Source of the DNA: PGYR01 sp046290495
GTDB taxonomy: Bacteria; Bacteroidota; Ignavibacteria; Kapaibacteriales; UBA2268
Direction: 5' to 3'
DNA: 64,000 bases
NCBI GenBank assembly: GCA_046290495.1
Contig: JBKAGT010000005.1
Span: forward strand, 62,001-126,000
In this document: positions 52,778-63,000 of the stretch, one piece after another
How positions within the stretch are numbered: position 1 is the first letter of the stretch
Layout: each line of letters opens with the position of its first letter
The notes under the pieces: model-generated
What the model saw: only the letters and a program-made list of their open reading frames with translations
Database searches by the model: none
Told to the model about the DNA's origin: nothing
Position numbers and translations under genes: made by a program

Positions 52778-54103
52778 ATGTCAACTATGACTGAAAATAT
52801 ACCAGCGAAAGCTGAACAAGGAAAATTATCAGAAGTTCCTGGTAAATATTGTGTAAGAGATATCAATCTTGCTGATAAAGGTAGGTTGTTATTAGACTGG
52901 GCAGAATCAAGAATGCCCGTAATGAACAAATTAAGAGAAGAGTATAAGAAAACAAAACCACTAGAAGGATATATTATTTCAGGTTGCTTACATGTAACTA
53001 AGGAAACTGGTATTCTGATAAGAGCTTTAAAAGATGCAGGTGCAGAAGTATGGTGGTCTGGTTGTAATCCTTTGTCAACAAATGATGCAGTAGCTGCTGC
53101 ATTAGCAGAGGAAGGAATAAATATTTTCGCATGGTATGACAACGGGCCAGATTTTTACTGGTGTATAGAGAGAACTATAGATTGCAAACCACACTTGACT
53201 TTAGACGATGGTTGTGATTTGATTAATACAGTTCACGAAAAGTATAAGGATTTGGCTCAAAATCATGTAGTTGGTGGTACAGAAGAAACTACTACAGGTA
53301 TTCATAGATTACGTTCACGTGAAAAAGCGGGTGAACTATACTATCCAGTTTATGCAGTTAATGATGCTGAAACGAAATGGGATTTTGACAATGTATATGG
53401 TACTGGTCAATCTACATTAGATGGCATAATAAGAGCTACTTCTGTTTTATTAGCAGGTAAAAACTTTGTTGTAGCTGGACATGGTCACTGTGGTTCTGGT
53501 GTTGCACTTAGAGCAAAAGGAATGGGTGCAAACGTAATGATCACTGAAGTTAAGCCAACTGCTGCTATGAAAGGTGTGTTAAATGGTCATGAAGTATTGA
53601 CTATGGACGAGGCATCAAAAGTTGGAGATATATTCTGTACAGCTACAGGTGTAAAAGATATTATTAGAAAAGAACATTTCGAAAATATGCGTGATGGTGC
53701 AATAGTATGTAATACTGGTCATTATGATAGCGAAATAAATATTCCAGAACTTGAAGAAATATCTGTTTCAAAGAGAACCATCAGAGAAAACTGTGAAGAG
53801 TACACTTTGAAAAATGGTAAAAAGATTTTCTTATTAGCGCAAGGTAGATTGATTAATTTAGCTGCTGCAGAAGGTCACCCATCTGAGGTTATGGATATGT
53901 CATTCGCTAATCAATTCTTATCTCACGTTGCATTGGCACAAGCTCACACGAAAGGGGAGAAGTTACCTAATTCTGTAATTGAAATTCCTGTAGAGCAAGA
54001 TGAATTTGTAGCAGAAACTAAATTAGCTACTATGAATATGGCTATTGATAGCTTAACGGAAGAACAAATCAAATATATTGATGATTATAATAGTGGTACT
54101 TAA
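52778..54103 (+). CDS. ahcY: Adenosylhomocysteinase
   Basis: Hydrolyses S-adenosylhomocysteine to adenosine and homocysteine, 441 residues, NAD-bound. CLHVTKETGILIRALK and CNPLSTNDAVAAAL shape the substrate side. The NAD loop reads GHGHCGSGVALRAKGMG, not the common GYGDVGKG, and resembles the shorter archaeal/thermophile-type enzymes (GYGxCGxG). NTGHYDSEIN replaces NxGHFDxEI, and the C-terminal KxxHYRY tail of the eukaryote-type enzyme is absent. Likely still active, as the main catalytic region is kept. The 71-base leader shows no SAH or SAM riboswitch. Confidence 0.93.
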   Translation: MSTMTENIPAKAEQGKLSEVPGKYCVRDINLADKGRLLLDWAESRMPVMNKLREEYKKTKPLEGYIISGCLHVTKETGILIRALKDAGAEVWWSGCNPLSTNDAVAAALAEEGINIFAWYDNGPDFYWCIERTIDCKPHLTLDDGCDLINTVHEKYKDLAQNHVVGGTEETTTGIHRLRSREKAGELYYPVYAVNDAETKWDFDNVYGTGQSTLDGIIRATSVLLAGKNFVVAGHGHCGSGVALRAKGMGANVMITEVKPTAAMKGVLNGHEVLTMDEASKVGDIFCTATGVKDIIRKEHFENMRDGAIVCNTGHYDSEINIPELEEISVSKRTIRENCEEYTLKNGKKIFLLAQGRLINLAAAEGHPSEVMDMSFANQFLSHVALAQAHTKGEKLPNSVIEIPVEQDEFVAETKLATMNMAIDSLTEEQIKYIDDYNSGT

Positions 54104-54128
54104 TTAAAATATTAGTATATTTTTATAT

Positions 54129-54160
54129 AAAAGCTTACTTAATCAAAGTAAGCTTTTTTT
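54129..54160 (+). terminator. Rho-independent terminator after ahcY
   Basis: A stem AAAAGCTTACTT with AAGTAAGCTTTT, loop AATCA, followed by a T run. A second, A/T-only inverted repeat (AAACAT...ATGTTT, 54163-54196) follows directly. Confidence 0.88.
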
Positions 54161-54234
54161 TTAAACATTTTTTTATTTTTTTAAAAAAAAATGTTTATTA
54201 GAGTGAATTTTTTTTCAATTATTTAGGAGGTCTT

Positions 54235-54792
54235 ATGAAAAAGACTCTTTTACTATGTACTATTGCCATATTTGCATTGTTGTTTAGTACAACAAATTTA
54301 AAAGCTCAATTACCATCTGGATCAGTTGGAATTGGATCCAATTTTGGAAGTGGTGTAGCCGGATTAAGTGTGGCATATGCATTCTCAAATTCATTCGACT
54401 TAATGTTAAATTTGGGATATACTAATAATTCACAAACTAATAGTGAATCTGATAACAGTGTAAGTTCTAGTCAAACTTCGATTGGTATTGGAGGTAGAAT
54501 ATTTTTTAGTGACAATAAAACAATAGATCCTTTTTTAGGTTTAGGTTTGAGTTACTCTGATTCTGGAATTGCCTTAGTTGAAGATGCAGGACAGGATGCA
54601 ACGGCAATACTAGGGCAAATTATGATTGGTGGTCAATCTGAAATAGCAACTAATTTCTTCTTATATATTTCAACTGGAATTGTTTATGGGTCTTCATCTG
54701 CCGATTCAGAATTTGGAAATGAAACTGTTACATTAACAAATAGCGTTTTGACTCTTGGTACTACTGCAGTTGGTGCTCTTATATATTTTTAA
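54235..54792 (+). CDS. Outer-membrane beta-barrel protein
   Basis: A 185-residue exported protein with a signal peptide of 25 residues (ending LKA before QLPSG) and a perfect Shine-Dalgarno AGGAGG at 54223-54228. Strand-like segments include GVAGLSVAYAFS, FDLMLNLGYTNN, IGIGGRIFF and FLGLGLSYS, ending in VGALIYF. Strong ribosome site suggests abundance. Function unknown; separate from its neighbours by terminators on both sides. Confidence 0.82.
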   Translation: MKKTLLLCTIAIFALLFSTTNLKAQLPSGSVGIGSNFGSGVAGLSVAYAFSNSFDLMLNLGYTNNSQTNSESDNSVSSSQTSIGIGGRIFFSDNKTIDPFLGLGLSYSDSGIALVEDAGQDATAILGQIMIGGQSEIATNFFLYISTGIVYGSSSADSEFGNETVTLTNSVLTLGTTAVGALIYF

Positions 54793-54814
54793 TCTGATTG
54801 CCTGATATATTAAA

Positions 54815-54850
54815 AAAAGCCGATATAAAATTAGATTTATATCGGCTTTT
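54815..54850. terminator. Bidirectional terminator
   Basis: A fifteen-base-pair stem (AAAAGCCGATATAAA with TTTATATCGGCTTTT), loop ATTAGA, with A tract and T tract on the two sides. It can serve both the barrel gene on the plus strand and the convergent amidohydrolase gene on the minus strand. Confidence 0.88.
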
Positions 54851-54872
54851 GTATTTGTAATTGAATCTAAGT

Positions 54873-57800
54873 TTAATGAATGTGAGTGCCATAACCACAT
54901 TGACACTTTGGTAATTCGAATGAGTTTACTCTCTGGTGAAAATCAAATCCTTCATATTTGTCAGAATTCCACCAAAAATCTTCTCTTGGATTGTCATAAT
55001 TTCCAATTTCATCCATTGTTTCTGATTCATACATTCTACCATTTATAATTGTATAAACTACATTTTCTGTAGTATAAATATCATCTAATGGATTCCCATC
55101 AATAACAATCAAATCAGCTAACTTGCCGGTTTCAATAGAACCAATCTCACTGTCCATACCTAGATAAGTGGCACCATTTATTGTAGCAGCTTGTAACACT
55201 TCCATATTACTCATTCCACCTTGATGGAGCATCCACATTTCCCAATGAGCACCCAGTCCTTGAAGTTGACCGTGAGCTCCCATATTAACTTTTATTCCAT
55301 TATCTGTCATTTTCTTTAATGATTGAGAAGTAAGTATATGTCCATTATCATATTCTTCATTTGGTATCATTGTCCTATGTCTAGCTCGTGAATCAATTAC
55401 CTCTCTAGGAGTAAAGATTAGCAATCTTTCTTTTTCCCAGACATTTGTGTTCTGATACCAATAATATTCGCCTGTAACAGAGCCATAATTTACTACCAAT
55501 GTTGGAGTATTGTGTGTTTCGGTATTAGACCAAAATTTTAGAACATCATCATAAAGTGGTGCAACAGGGATATTATGCTCTATACCCGTATGACCGTCTG
55601 CTACCATTGACAAATTATGGAAGAAATGTGACCCTCCTTCTGGAAAGACTAACATTTCTAATTCTCTAGCAGCTTCTATAATCTGTTGTCTCTGGTTTCG
55701 TCGCGGTTGGTTGTAAGATTTCACTGAAAAGGCACCAAATGCTTTAGTTCTTCTAAGGTGAGATTTAGCATCTTCTAAATTATTTACAACTGCTTTAAAA
55801 TCTCCATCTGCCCCGTATAGAATAATGCCAGTCGAGTAAGTTCTAGGTCCAACCATTCTACCTGTTTTAATCATTTCAGAATGGCTAAAGACCATTTCAG
55901 AATTTGAAGAAGGATCATGGGTTGTAGTAACACCATAAGCTAAATTTGCATAGTAAGGCCAGTGCTTTTCAGGACTTAATCCATACCTAAAAGTTCCTTG
56001 ATGAGCATGTACGTCTATTAGTCCAGGCATTATAGTTTTTCCTTTTAAGTCATAAACTTTAGCATTTTTAGGAATAGCCACTTCATCTTGAAAACCAAAA
56101 TTTAAAATCTTGTTTTCATCAATTACTACTGTTCCATTTTCTATAACTGTTGAGTCCTCATCCATGGTTAATATTCTAGCGTTTGTAAATGCTAATAATC
56201 CATCTGGTTTATCAGATTTTACCATTGTTTGAATTTCAATTTTATCAGACTTTACACTTTCATTATTTTCAGAATTTTTATTTATATAGTCAAAACTATC
56301 TTCTAAAGATATAGTATGATAATCTGCCCCTAATGTCCAATGAAGTTTTTTGCTATCATTTGACCAATGTAGATTGATTCCAGCATCGCTTGCTACTTCT
56401 GCTATGGGTATTGATTTTGTATTTGCACTCAAGTCAATTGATTGACCTGATTTAGGAAATCTTGCTATATATACTTTATGCAATTCATTAAATGCTATGA
56501 AATTTCCATCAGGACTAGGAACAAATTTATTTGAATACTTTGAACTAAAGTGTTGCTTATGGTCATTACCAGTTAAGTCAACAGAGTGAAATCCCTTGTC
56601 TAAGCTACCGAAATAGTAGCCACCTGTTTGAAAATAGATTCTTGTATCATTATTGTTTAATAGGGGATACTCACCAGATTCAGAAATTAATTTTGGTTTA
56701 GAATTAGAATTCTCTAAATCTAATGTATAAATACCTGGGTTTGTAGTATAGTCAAACCCCTGATGTTCATTACCCGATTCTTTTAAGTATAATAATGTAG
56801 ATTTATCTTTAGTTAGTGACGGAGTTCTATAGATACCTTTTGGTAAATTAACTTTTTTGGATGACTTGGAGTTGAAATCATAAATCATGATTTTTCCTTT
56901 TTCTGAATCTGACCAAGTAACATAAACCAATTTCGTTCCATCTGAACTGAATGAAGGTTCATATTCAAAATTCTTGTCATTAGTTAGTCGTTTTGCGTTT
57001 TTACTATTTTTATCATATATATATAAATAACCTGCTGCATTATACACAATTTTATTTCCATCAGGAGAAGTAACAGCACCTCTTAGTACTTTTAGTATTA
57101 TCTCATCTTCATGTACTTTGTTATCAAACCTTACCGTTTTTTGGATTTTTTGTCTTGCATTTACTTCAAAAGGTATTTCTGTATAATCTTTAGTGTTTAC
57201 ATCAACTTCCCAAAGTTTACCATTTCCATATATTACAATTGATTTGCCATCAGGGGACCATGCAAAGCCCGGATAAACCCCAAAAATTGCCCATGCTTCT
57301 TGTTGATCTTTAATTAATTTATCAAATATAGGCCACTCTTCTCCAGTCTCAGTGTCTTTAATAAATAGAATAGTTTTTGTTCTAACCCTAGATACAAAAG
57401 CCAAATATTTGCCATCAGGTGAAATCTGCGGTCTGAATGCACTGCCAGAACCTGAAATATAAGTCTCTGTATCACCATCTTCTAATGAATATCTTTTGAT
57501 TACATAAATGCCTTTATTAGGGTCTTTGTTATATTGAAAAAAACCACCTGGATACATATCCTCAGAATAATATAAGTACTTACCGACTTTAGAGACAGAA
57601 GGTTCATTTACATCTTGTTGATCATTTTTCTTTTTAGTTAATTGAATCCCACTTCCACCAGATATATGATACATCCACATTTCTCCTGCACCAGCAGATC
57701 TAGTAGATGTGAAGTGCTTACGTGCAATAAGAAACTCACTATCATGTGACCATACTGCATTATTAAGCAATCTGAAATCCTCTTTTGTTATCTGTTTTGC

Positions 57801-58151
57801 ATCAGAACCATCAGTATTCATAATCCAAATATTATCAGCTCCTCCCGCGTCAGAGGTAAAGGAAATATATTTCCCATCAGGTGAGAATCTAGGTTGTACT
57901 TCCCAAGCTAACCCAGTTCTAATTGGGGTAGCTTTACCTCCTTTTCTAGGTATAGTATATATATCTCCAAGTAAATCAAATGCAATAGTCTTTCCATCAG
58001 GACTAACATCTAAGTTCATCCATGTTCCCTCACTCACAGTAAATTCAACATCTTTACCTTCTCGAGGAGGGTTATTCACATTCCATTCTTTTTCTTCAGC
58101 ATTTATATTTATTGTTAAAATTAATACTAGTAGTACTATAAATTTATTCAT
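54873..58151 (-). CDS. Secreted amidohydrolase with N-terminal beta-propeller
   Basis: A 1092-residue exported protein. The ATG at 58151 is preferred, since GGAG lies six bases upstream and it gives signal peptide MNKFIVLLVLILTININA; a start 12 bases earlier is possible. The TolB/WD40-like propeller (about 40-630) repeats SPDGKxIxF and FSSDGTKLVYV. The amidohydrolase domain (about 660-1050) has PGLIDVHAHQGTF for the HxH metal pair and ADLIVIDGNPLDDI at the end. It finishes with CQCGYGTHIH, a possible metal-binding tail. The family includes periplasmic dipeptidase/prolidase-like enzymes; substrate unknown. Overlaps the DUF885 gene by eight bases. Confidence 0.88.
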   Translation of the reverse strand: MNKFIVLLVLILTININAEEKEWNVNNPPREGKDVEFTVSEGTWMNLDVSPDGKTIAFDLLGDIYTIPRKGGKATPIRTGLAWEVQPRFSPDGKYISFTSDAGGADNIWIMNTDGSDAKQITKEDFRLLNNAVWSHDSEFLIARKHFTSTRSAGAGEMWMYHISGGSGIQLTKKKNDQQDVNEPSVSKVGKYLYYSEDMYPGGFFQYNKDPNKGIYVIKRYSLEDGDTETYISGSGSAFRPQISPDGKYLAFVSRVRTKTILFIKDTETGEEWPIFDKLIKDQQEAWAIFGVYPGFAWSPDGKSIVIYGNGKLWEVDVNTKDYTEIPFEVNARQKIQKTVRFDNKVHEDEIILKVLRGAVTSPDGNKIVYNAAGYLYIYDKNSKNAKRLTNDKNFEYEPSFSSDGTKLVYVTWSDSEKGKIMIYDFNSKSSKKVNLPKGIYRTPSLTKDKSTLLYLKESGNEHQGFDYTTNPGIYTLDLENSNSKPKLISESGEYPLLNNNDTRIYFQTGGYYFGSLDKGFHSVDLTGNDHKQHFSSKYSNKFVPSPDGNFIAFNELHKVYIARFPKSGQSIDLSANTKSIPIAEVASDAGINLHWSNDSKKLHWTLGADYHTISLEDSFDYINKNSENNESVKSDKIEIQTMVKSDKPDGLLAFTNARILTMDEDSTVIENGTVVIDENKILNFGFQDEVAIPKNAKVYDLKGKTIMPGLIDVHAHQGTFRYGLSPEKHWPYYANLAYGVTTTHDPSSNSEMVFSHSEMIKTGRMVGPRTYSTGIILYGADGDFKAVVNNLEDAKSHLRRTKAFGAFSVKSYNQPRRNQRQQIIEAARELEMLVFPEGGSHFFHNLSMVADGHTGIEHNIPVAPLYDDVLKFWSNTETHNTPTLVVNYGSVTGEYYWYQNTNVWEKERLLIFTPREVIDSRARHRTMIPNEEYDNGHILTSQSLKKMTDNGIKVNMGAHGQLQGLGAHWEMWMLHQGGMSNMEVLQAATINGATYLGMDSEIGSIETGKLADLIVIDGNPLDDIYTTENVVYTIINGRMYESETMDEIGNYDNPREDFWWNSDKYEGFDFHQRVNSFELPKCQCGYGTHIH

Positions 58152-59961
58152 TATTATCTCCATTTCTATTTTCTTTTTCTATCCAATTATCAATCTTATC
58201 AGTTAACATAAATAATGGTATAGGTCCATCGCTTAATATTAGTTCATGAAATATTTTGATATCGAATTTATCCTTTAATTCTTTACTTGCTTTGTCTCTA
58301 AGTTCAAGTATATGTCTCATACCTATTTTGTAACCTGTTGCCTGACCAGGCATTACTATATGTCTATCAACCATACTCACAGACTCTCCCATACTTGCTG
58401 GAGTATTGTTATTATAGAAATCTATTGCTTTTTGTCTGTCCCATCCTTTATCATGAATTCCTACATCAACAACTAACCTGCAAGCTCTCCAAAGTTCCAT
58501 AGCTAATCGTCCAAAGTCAGAATAAGGGTCTTGATAATAGCCAATTTCTTTTGGAAGAAGTTCAGAGTATAATCCCCAGCCTTCTACATAGCTCACATAT
58601 AGATTTCCAACAACTCTGAATTTTGGTATGTTTTCCAACTCTTGCGAAATTGCAATTTGCATGTGATGTCCAGGTATTCCCTCGTGGTAAGCTAGAGCTT
58701 CCATTTGATATATAGGCATACTTGACATATCATATAGATTGGCATAATACATACCTGGTCTTTTACCATCGATTGATGGTGGCTCATAAAATGCTTTACC
58801 TGCACTTTTTTCTCTATATTCTTCTACCTTTTTGACAACTAAATTAGTCTTTGGCTTTACTTTAAACAGTTGATCTAATTCAGTTTTCATTGTGTTGATT
58901 ATAGCAGTTGCGCTATCAAGATACTTTTGTTTACCTTCTTCAGTATTCGGAAAATAGAATTGAGAATCTTCTCTCATAAACTTAAAAAATGCTTGTAAAT
59001 TACCTTTGAAACCAACGTCTTCCTTTATTGCTGTCATTTCGTTATGGATTCTTTCTACTTCATTTATTCCATACTCATAAACTTCTTCAGGAGTAATATC
59101 AATTGTATTATTCATTTTAAGTTGGTATTTATAATATTCATTACCATTTGGTAGAGAAGATGCACCAATGCTATTACCTGAATACTTTTTGAGTTCTTTC
59201 AAATATTCAATTAAGCTAGTGTAACCTGAACTAAATTCATTAGTAAGTGCTTTAATCAAATTGTTTACTAATTCTTCCTTTTCATCATTATCTTTGGATA
59301 AATTTTCTACTTTTTGTTTAAAGTCTGAAAAAATAGGATGCGAATCAATATTAGATTCATCAACAATTAAATTTTCACTACTCCCTATAACATAATCTAA
59401 AATTAAATTCGGAGCAACAACATCACGATCTTTTCTGTTTTCAAGATTATCTATAAGCTGAGAAATCAACAAAGGGACTTTCTTAACACGAGTTATGTAA
59501 TTCTCAGCATCTCGAACATTATCTATCTTATGTTGGTTTATCAAAGTGGAAGGAATTTTTGTGTGCCAACCATCCATTTGACTGACAGGGTAATCGTGAA
59601 ATAGAAAGTCAAACCCATCTATTTCTGTTCTTAAGTTATGAATATATATCTCAAAACTCTTAAGGGCCTGACCAGATAGATTATTAACATCAAATCTATT
59701 AGTAAGAATTTTAATGTTTTCTGTTAAAATTTTCTTTTCGGCAAGTTTCATACTATCTGATATATTATCCCACTTATCATCATTATCATGGAAACCATAC
59801 TCAGTTTGTAATGCAGGATATCTGTCAACTTTTGCCTTCCAGACTGAGTCTATCCAAATTAAAAATTCCTCATTCTGATTATTATTTATTTTTTCTAGTT
59901 TGCTTTCTGTACAAGCACTAAGCGAAATTATTATAATTGATAATATTACTATTAACTTCAT
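58144..59961 (-). CDS. DUF885 lipoprotein (putative zinc peptidase)
   Basis: A 605-residue lipoprotein with lipobox SLSAC (Cys17). YHEGIPGHHMQ near residue 423 is the HExxPGHH motif of DUF885, and SYVEGWGLYSE supplies the downstream Glu; SMGESVSMVDRHIVMPGQATGYKIG is another DUF885 hallmark. Length fits the family. Catalysis has not been shown for most members. It overlaps the amidohydrolase gene start, so the two are co-expressed and may act on the same peptides at the cell surface. Divergent from the VWA gene. Confidence 0.9.
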   Translation of the reverse strand: MKLIVILSIIIISLSACTESKLEKINNNQNEEFLIWIDSVWKAKVDRYPALQTEYGFHDNDDKWDNISDSMKLAEKKILTENIKILTNRFDVNNLSGQALKSFEIYIHNLRTEIDGFDFLFHDYPVSQMDGWHTKIPSTLINQHKIDNVRDAENYITRVKKVPLLISQLIDNLENRKDRDVVAPNLILDYVIGSSENLIVDESNIDSHPIFSDFKQKVENLSKDNDEKEELVNNLIKALTNEFSSGYTSLIEYLKELKKYSGNSIGASSLPNGNEYYKYQLKMNNTIDITPEEVYEYGINEVERIHNEMTAIKEDVGFKGNLQAFFKFMREDSQFYFPNTEEGKQKYLDSATAIINTMKTELDQLFKVKPKTNLVVKKVEEYREKSAGKAFYEPPSIDGKRPGMYYANLYDMSSMPIYQMEALAYHEGIPGHHMQIAISQELENIPKFRVVGNLYVSYVEGWGLYSELLPKEIGYYQDPYSDFGRLAMELWRACRLVVDVGIHDKGWDRQKAIDFYNNNTPASMGESVSMVDRHIVMPGQATGYKIGMRHILELRDKASKELKDKFDIKIFHELILSDGPIPLFMLTDKIDNWIEKENRNGDNNE

Positions 59962-60067
59962 TTATATTGATATTGTTGATTTATAAAAAGATAAATATAA
60001 GCTATTATGTAACATTTTAAGAGTTTTATTATTAATTTGTTATACAGAGAACAAAAAAATAAATTTT

Positions 60068-63000
60068 ATGAAAATTATTTACATACTTATTACCTTTTTA
60101 ATACCTTCACTCTTATTCAGTCAGAATATTAATCTGTATAATATCAATGCAGATAATTTTCCACTGATTGAAGCTGATTTTTTTATTACTGATTCGGATG
60201 GTAATCAGATTACAAATGTAGGTAAAGATGATTTTCTAATAACAGAAAAGCAGAGAGAGAAAATAATAAATAATGTTTCTTGTGTAACAGACTCATCAAT
60301 AAGAAATATCTCTACAGTATTAACTTTAGATTTGTCTAGTTCAATGAGGGGTGCGAAGTTTGAATGGATTAAAGAGGCTTCGAGTGTATGGATTTCTCAA
60401 ATGGATAGCTCTCGTGAAGAGACTGCAATAACGACTTTTGATGACGAAGCATTGTTATATTCCGATTTCAATATCAATAAAGAAAGTTTGTTAGAGATAT
60501 TAGAGACACTTGAATTAAGAGATGGTACAAATTTTAGGACAGCTTTTCTTGACCCTTATGCAGGTGCATTGGATGTTGCTAGAAGAGCTGATTATCAACC
60601 AATAATAGTCTTTCTAACTGATGGTGTAGGAACTACAGATTTCAACGTAGCCGAAGTTGTTTCACTCGCTAAAAGTATGAATGCCATTGTTTATGCCATT
60701 TCTTTAGAAATTACCTTGCCAGATGAGATAAAAGAGGTTACTGATGCCACAGGTGGGTTATATTTTGAAGAAGTTGATAATAGAGATAAACTAGTCGAAG
60801 TTTACAATACGATTAGAAAAATTGCTCTTAGGACTGCACCTTGTAAAATTTCATGGTTTACAGATGGTTGTCTTTTAGGGAAAGAGGCAAAAATAGAGTA
60901 CACTCCTGAGGAAATAAGTAAAGAATTCAGCTTTGATAATCCAGGATTTAAGCCTCCACAGTTTGAGATTATAGATAGCGAATTTGCTTTGTTTGATTGT
61001 AATGTGCCAAATACATATAAGATGAGACTTAGAGCATTAAACAGTAATATAGAAGTAACTGGGATAGATAAGGTAAGTGGAATTAATGCTTGTATACAAT
61101 TTGATGCTTCTATTATTGATAAAGAACTTCCTTTTCTACTGGAAAAAGATTCAGTAATGGAAATAGAAATTTCATATTTAGGTCAAAATGCAGAATATAA
61201 TTTTTGCCAGTTTACTATTAACTCAAGCACATGTTTGAATGTAGATTTTTACGCTGTGAGTAATTGTTTAAACTCTCCACCAAAAAATGTTATTCTAAAT
61301 GTTGAATATCCAAATGGTGGTGAAATTATAAAATCTGGCAGTAAACAAGAAATCAAATGGTCTGGTTCGCAAAAAGATAAGAACAAAATTATTGAATATT
61401 CCACAAATTCTGGTGCATCTTGGAATTTGGTTACATCAGGTAAATTAGATAAAACAGTACTGTGGAATACTCCAAATGTCGAGAGTGATAAATGTTTAGT
61501 CAGAGTTCAACAAATGAGCGAAATGGCTGGTAGAAAGCTATATAGTTTGAATATAGATTCTGTAAATGTGAATAAAGTAAGTTGGAACAATGCAGGGAAT
61601 GTTTTTGCAGTACTATCAGACAATGGCAAAATTTATTTAGTAAATAGTGTTGTTGGTGAAATAGCTAATGTCTTTGATTTAGGTAATTCCGGCGATGGAG
61701 ACATTAATTTTTTACCAGATGGTGTCAGATTATTATATAGCTCAGCTAATGGAACCGAGCTGATAAACCTAATATCACAAGAAGTCACTCCAATAAGTGG
61801 CTTTGGAGGTGAAATAGAGTTTAGCTTTAACAGTGATATCGGATTGATATATAACAATTCTGAGTTGAGAATCTTAGATTTGAGAACTTTGACATTTATT
61901 AATCAATTTAATTTACCTCCCGGAGCTTCAGAGATAACTGATGGTGCTATATCCAAAAGTTCAAATAAGATAGTTGTTTCAACCTCTACTAACAATAAGC
62001 CAGATTCTCTTTACATATTGACCAAACTCGATAAATGGGCTAATTATACTATATACACTATTATAGATGATGTTTTTAATTATTCATATCAGTTTGTCGA
62101 ATGGAGTCATGATGAGAATTACATAATATCAACTTCTAGAATAGGAGATGAGAAATGGCTAGAAATTTGGGATGTTTCAACAGGAATCAAGATTGATAAA
62201 TTATTTGCACCAACTTTTTCTGAAATTCGAGATTTATCTACATCATATTATGACAATTATGTTGTAATGGTTGATAGGTCACTTAATGTTATTGTTTGGG
62301 AGTGGGATCTAAATGATGATAATATTTTTAGTAAAAAATATGACCTTAAATCAGAAACATCCGTGAATAACGATATAGAGTGGAGTAAGGATGGGACCAG
62401 ATTTGCAGTAGGCCAAAAAGGATTGAAAAACGATAGTCTATTAACTGTCTATTCTGTTAAATCATATCCTGAAGTACTTGATATTTCTGACTCTACTTTC
62501 ACATTAGTAAGAAACCCGATATTAGTTAATGATATCAACATGGGTAATGTATTTGTCAATAGTACTAAAGATTCAACAATTAGCTCATTGATAACCTACT
62601 CTTATCCCTTTGAATTAGAAATGGATTCTATTTCTATTAGTGGACTAGATGCATTTAATTTTGATATATCAAATAGTCCTAATTTGCCTGCAATATTATC
62701 AAATATAAGTCAACCTGATTTTCAATTTGAGTTTAAACCAACAAGACAAGGACTTCATACAGCTAAAGCAACATTACACACTAAATACGGGAGTAGTGAA
62801 TTTGAACTTGCGGGCAATGGTGTAAAGCCACTTTTAGGCAAAACTGATCTTTCATTTGGTGAAGTAAATGTAGATGATGAAAAAATTATGACTCAAAAGG
62901 TCTTAATTAATAATGGAACTAGTGACTTGAAAATAAAATCTATTGAACTAATTAACCCTTCAAAAGAACAATTCAAACTATATGACAATACAGTTGAAGT

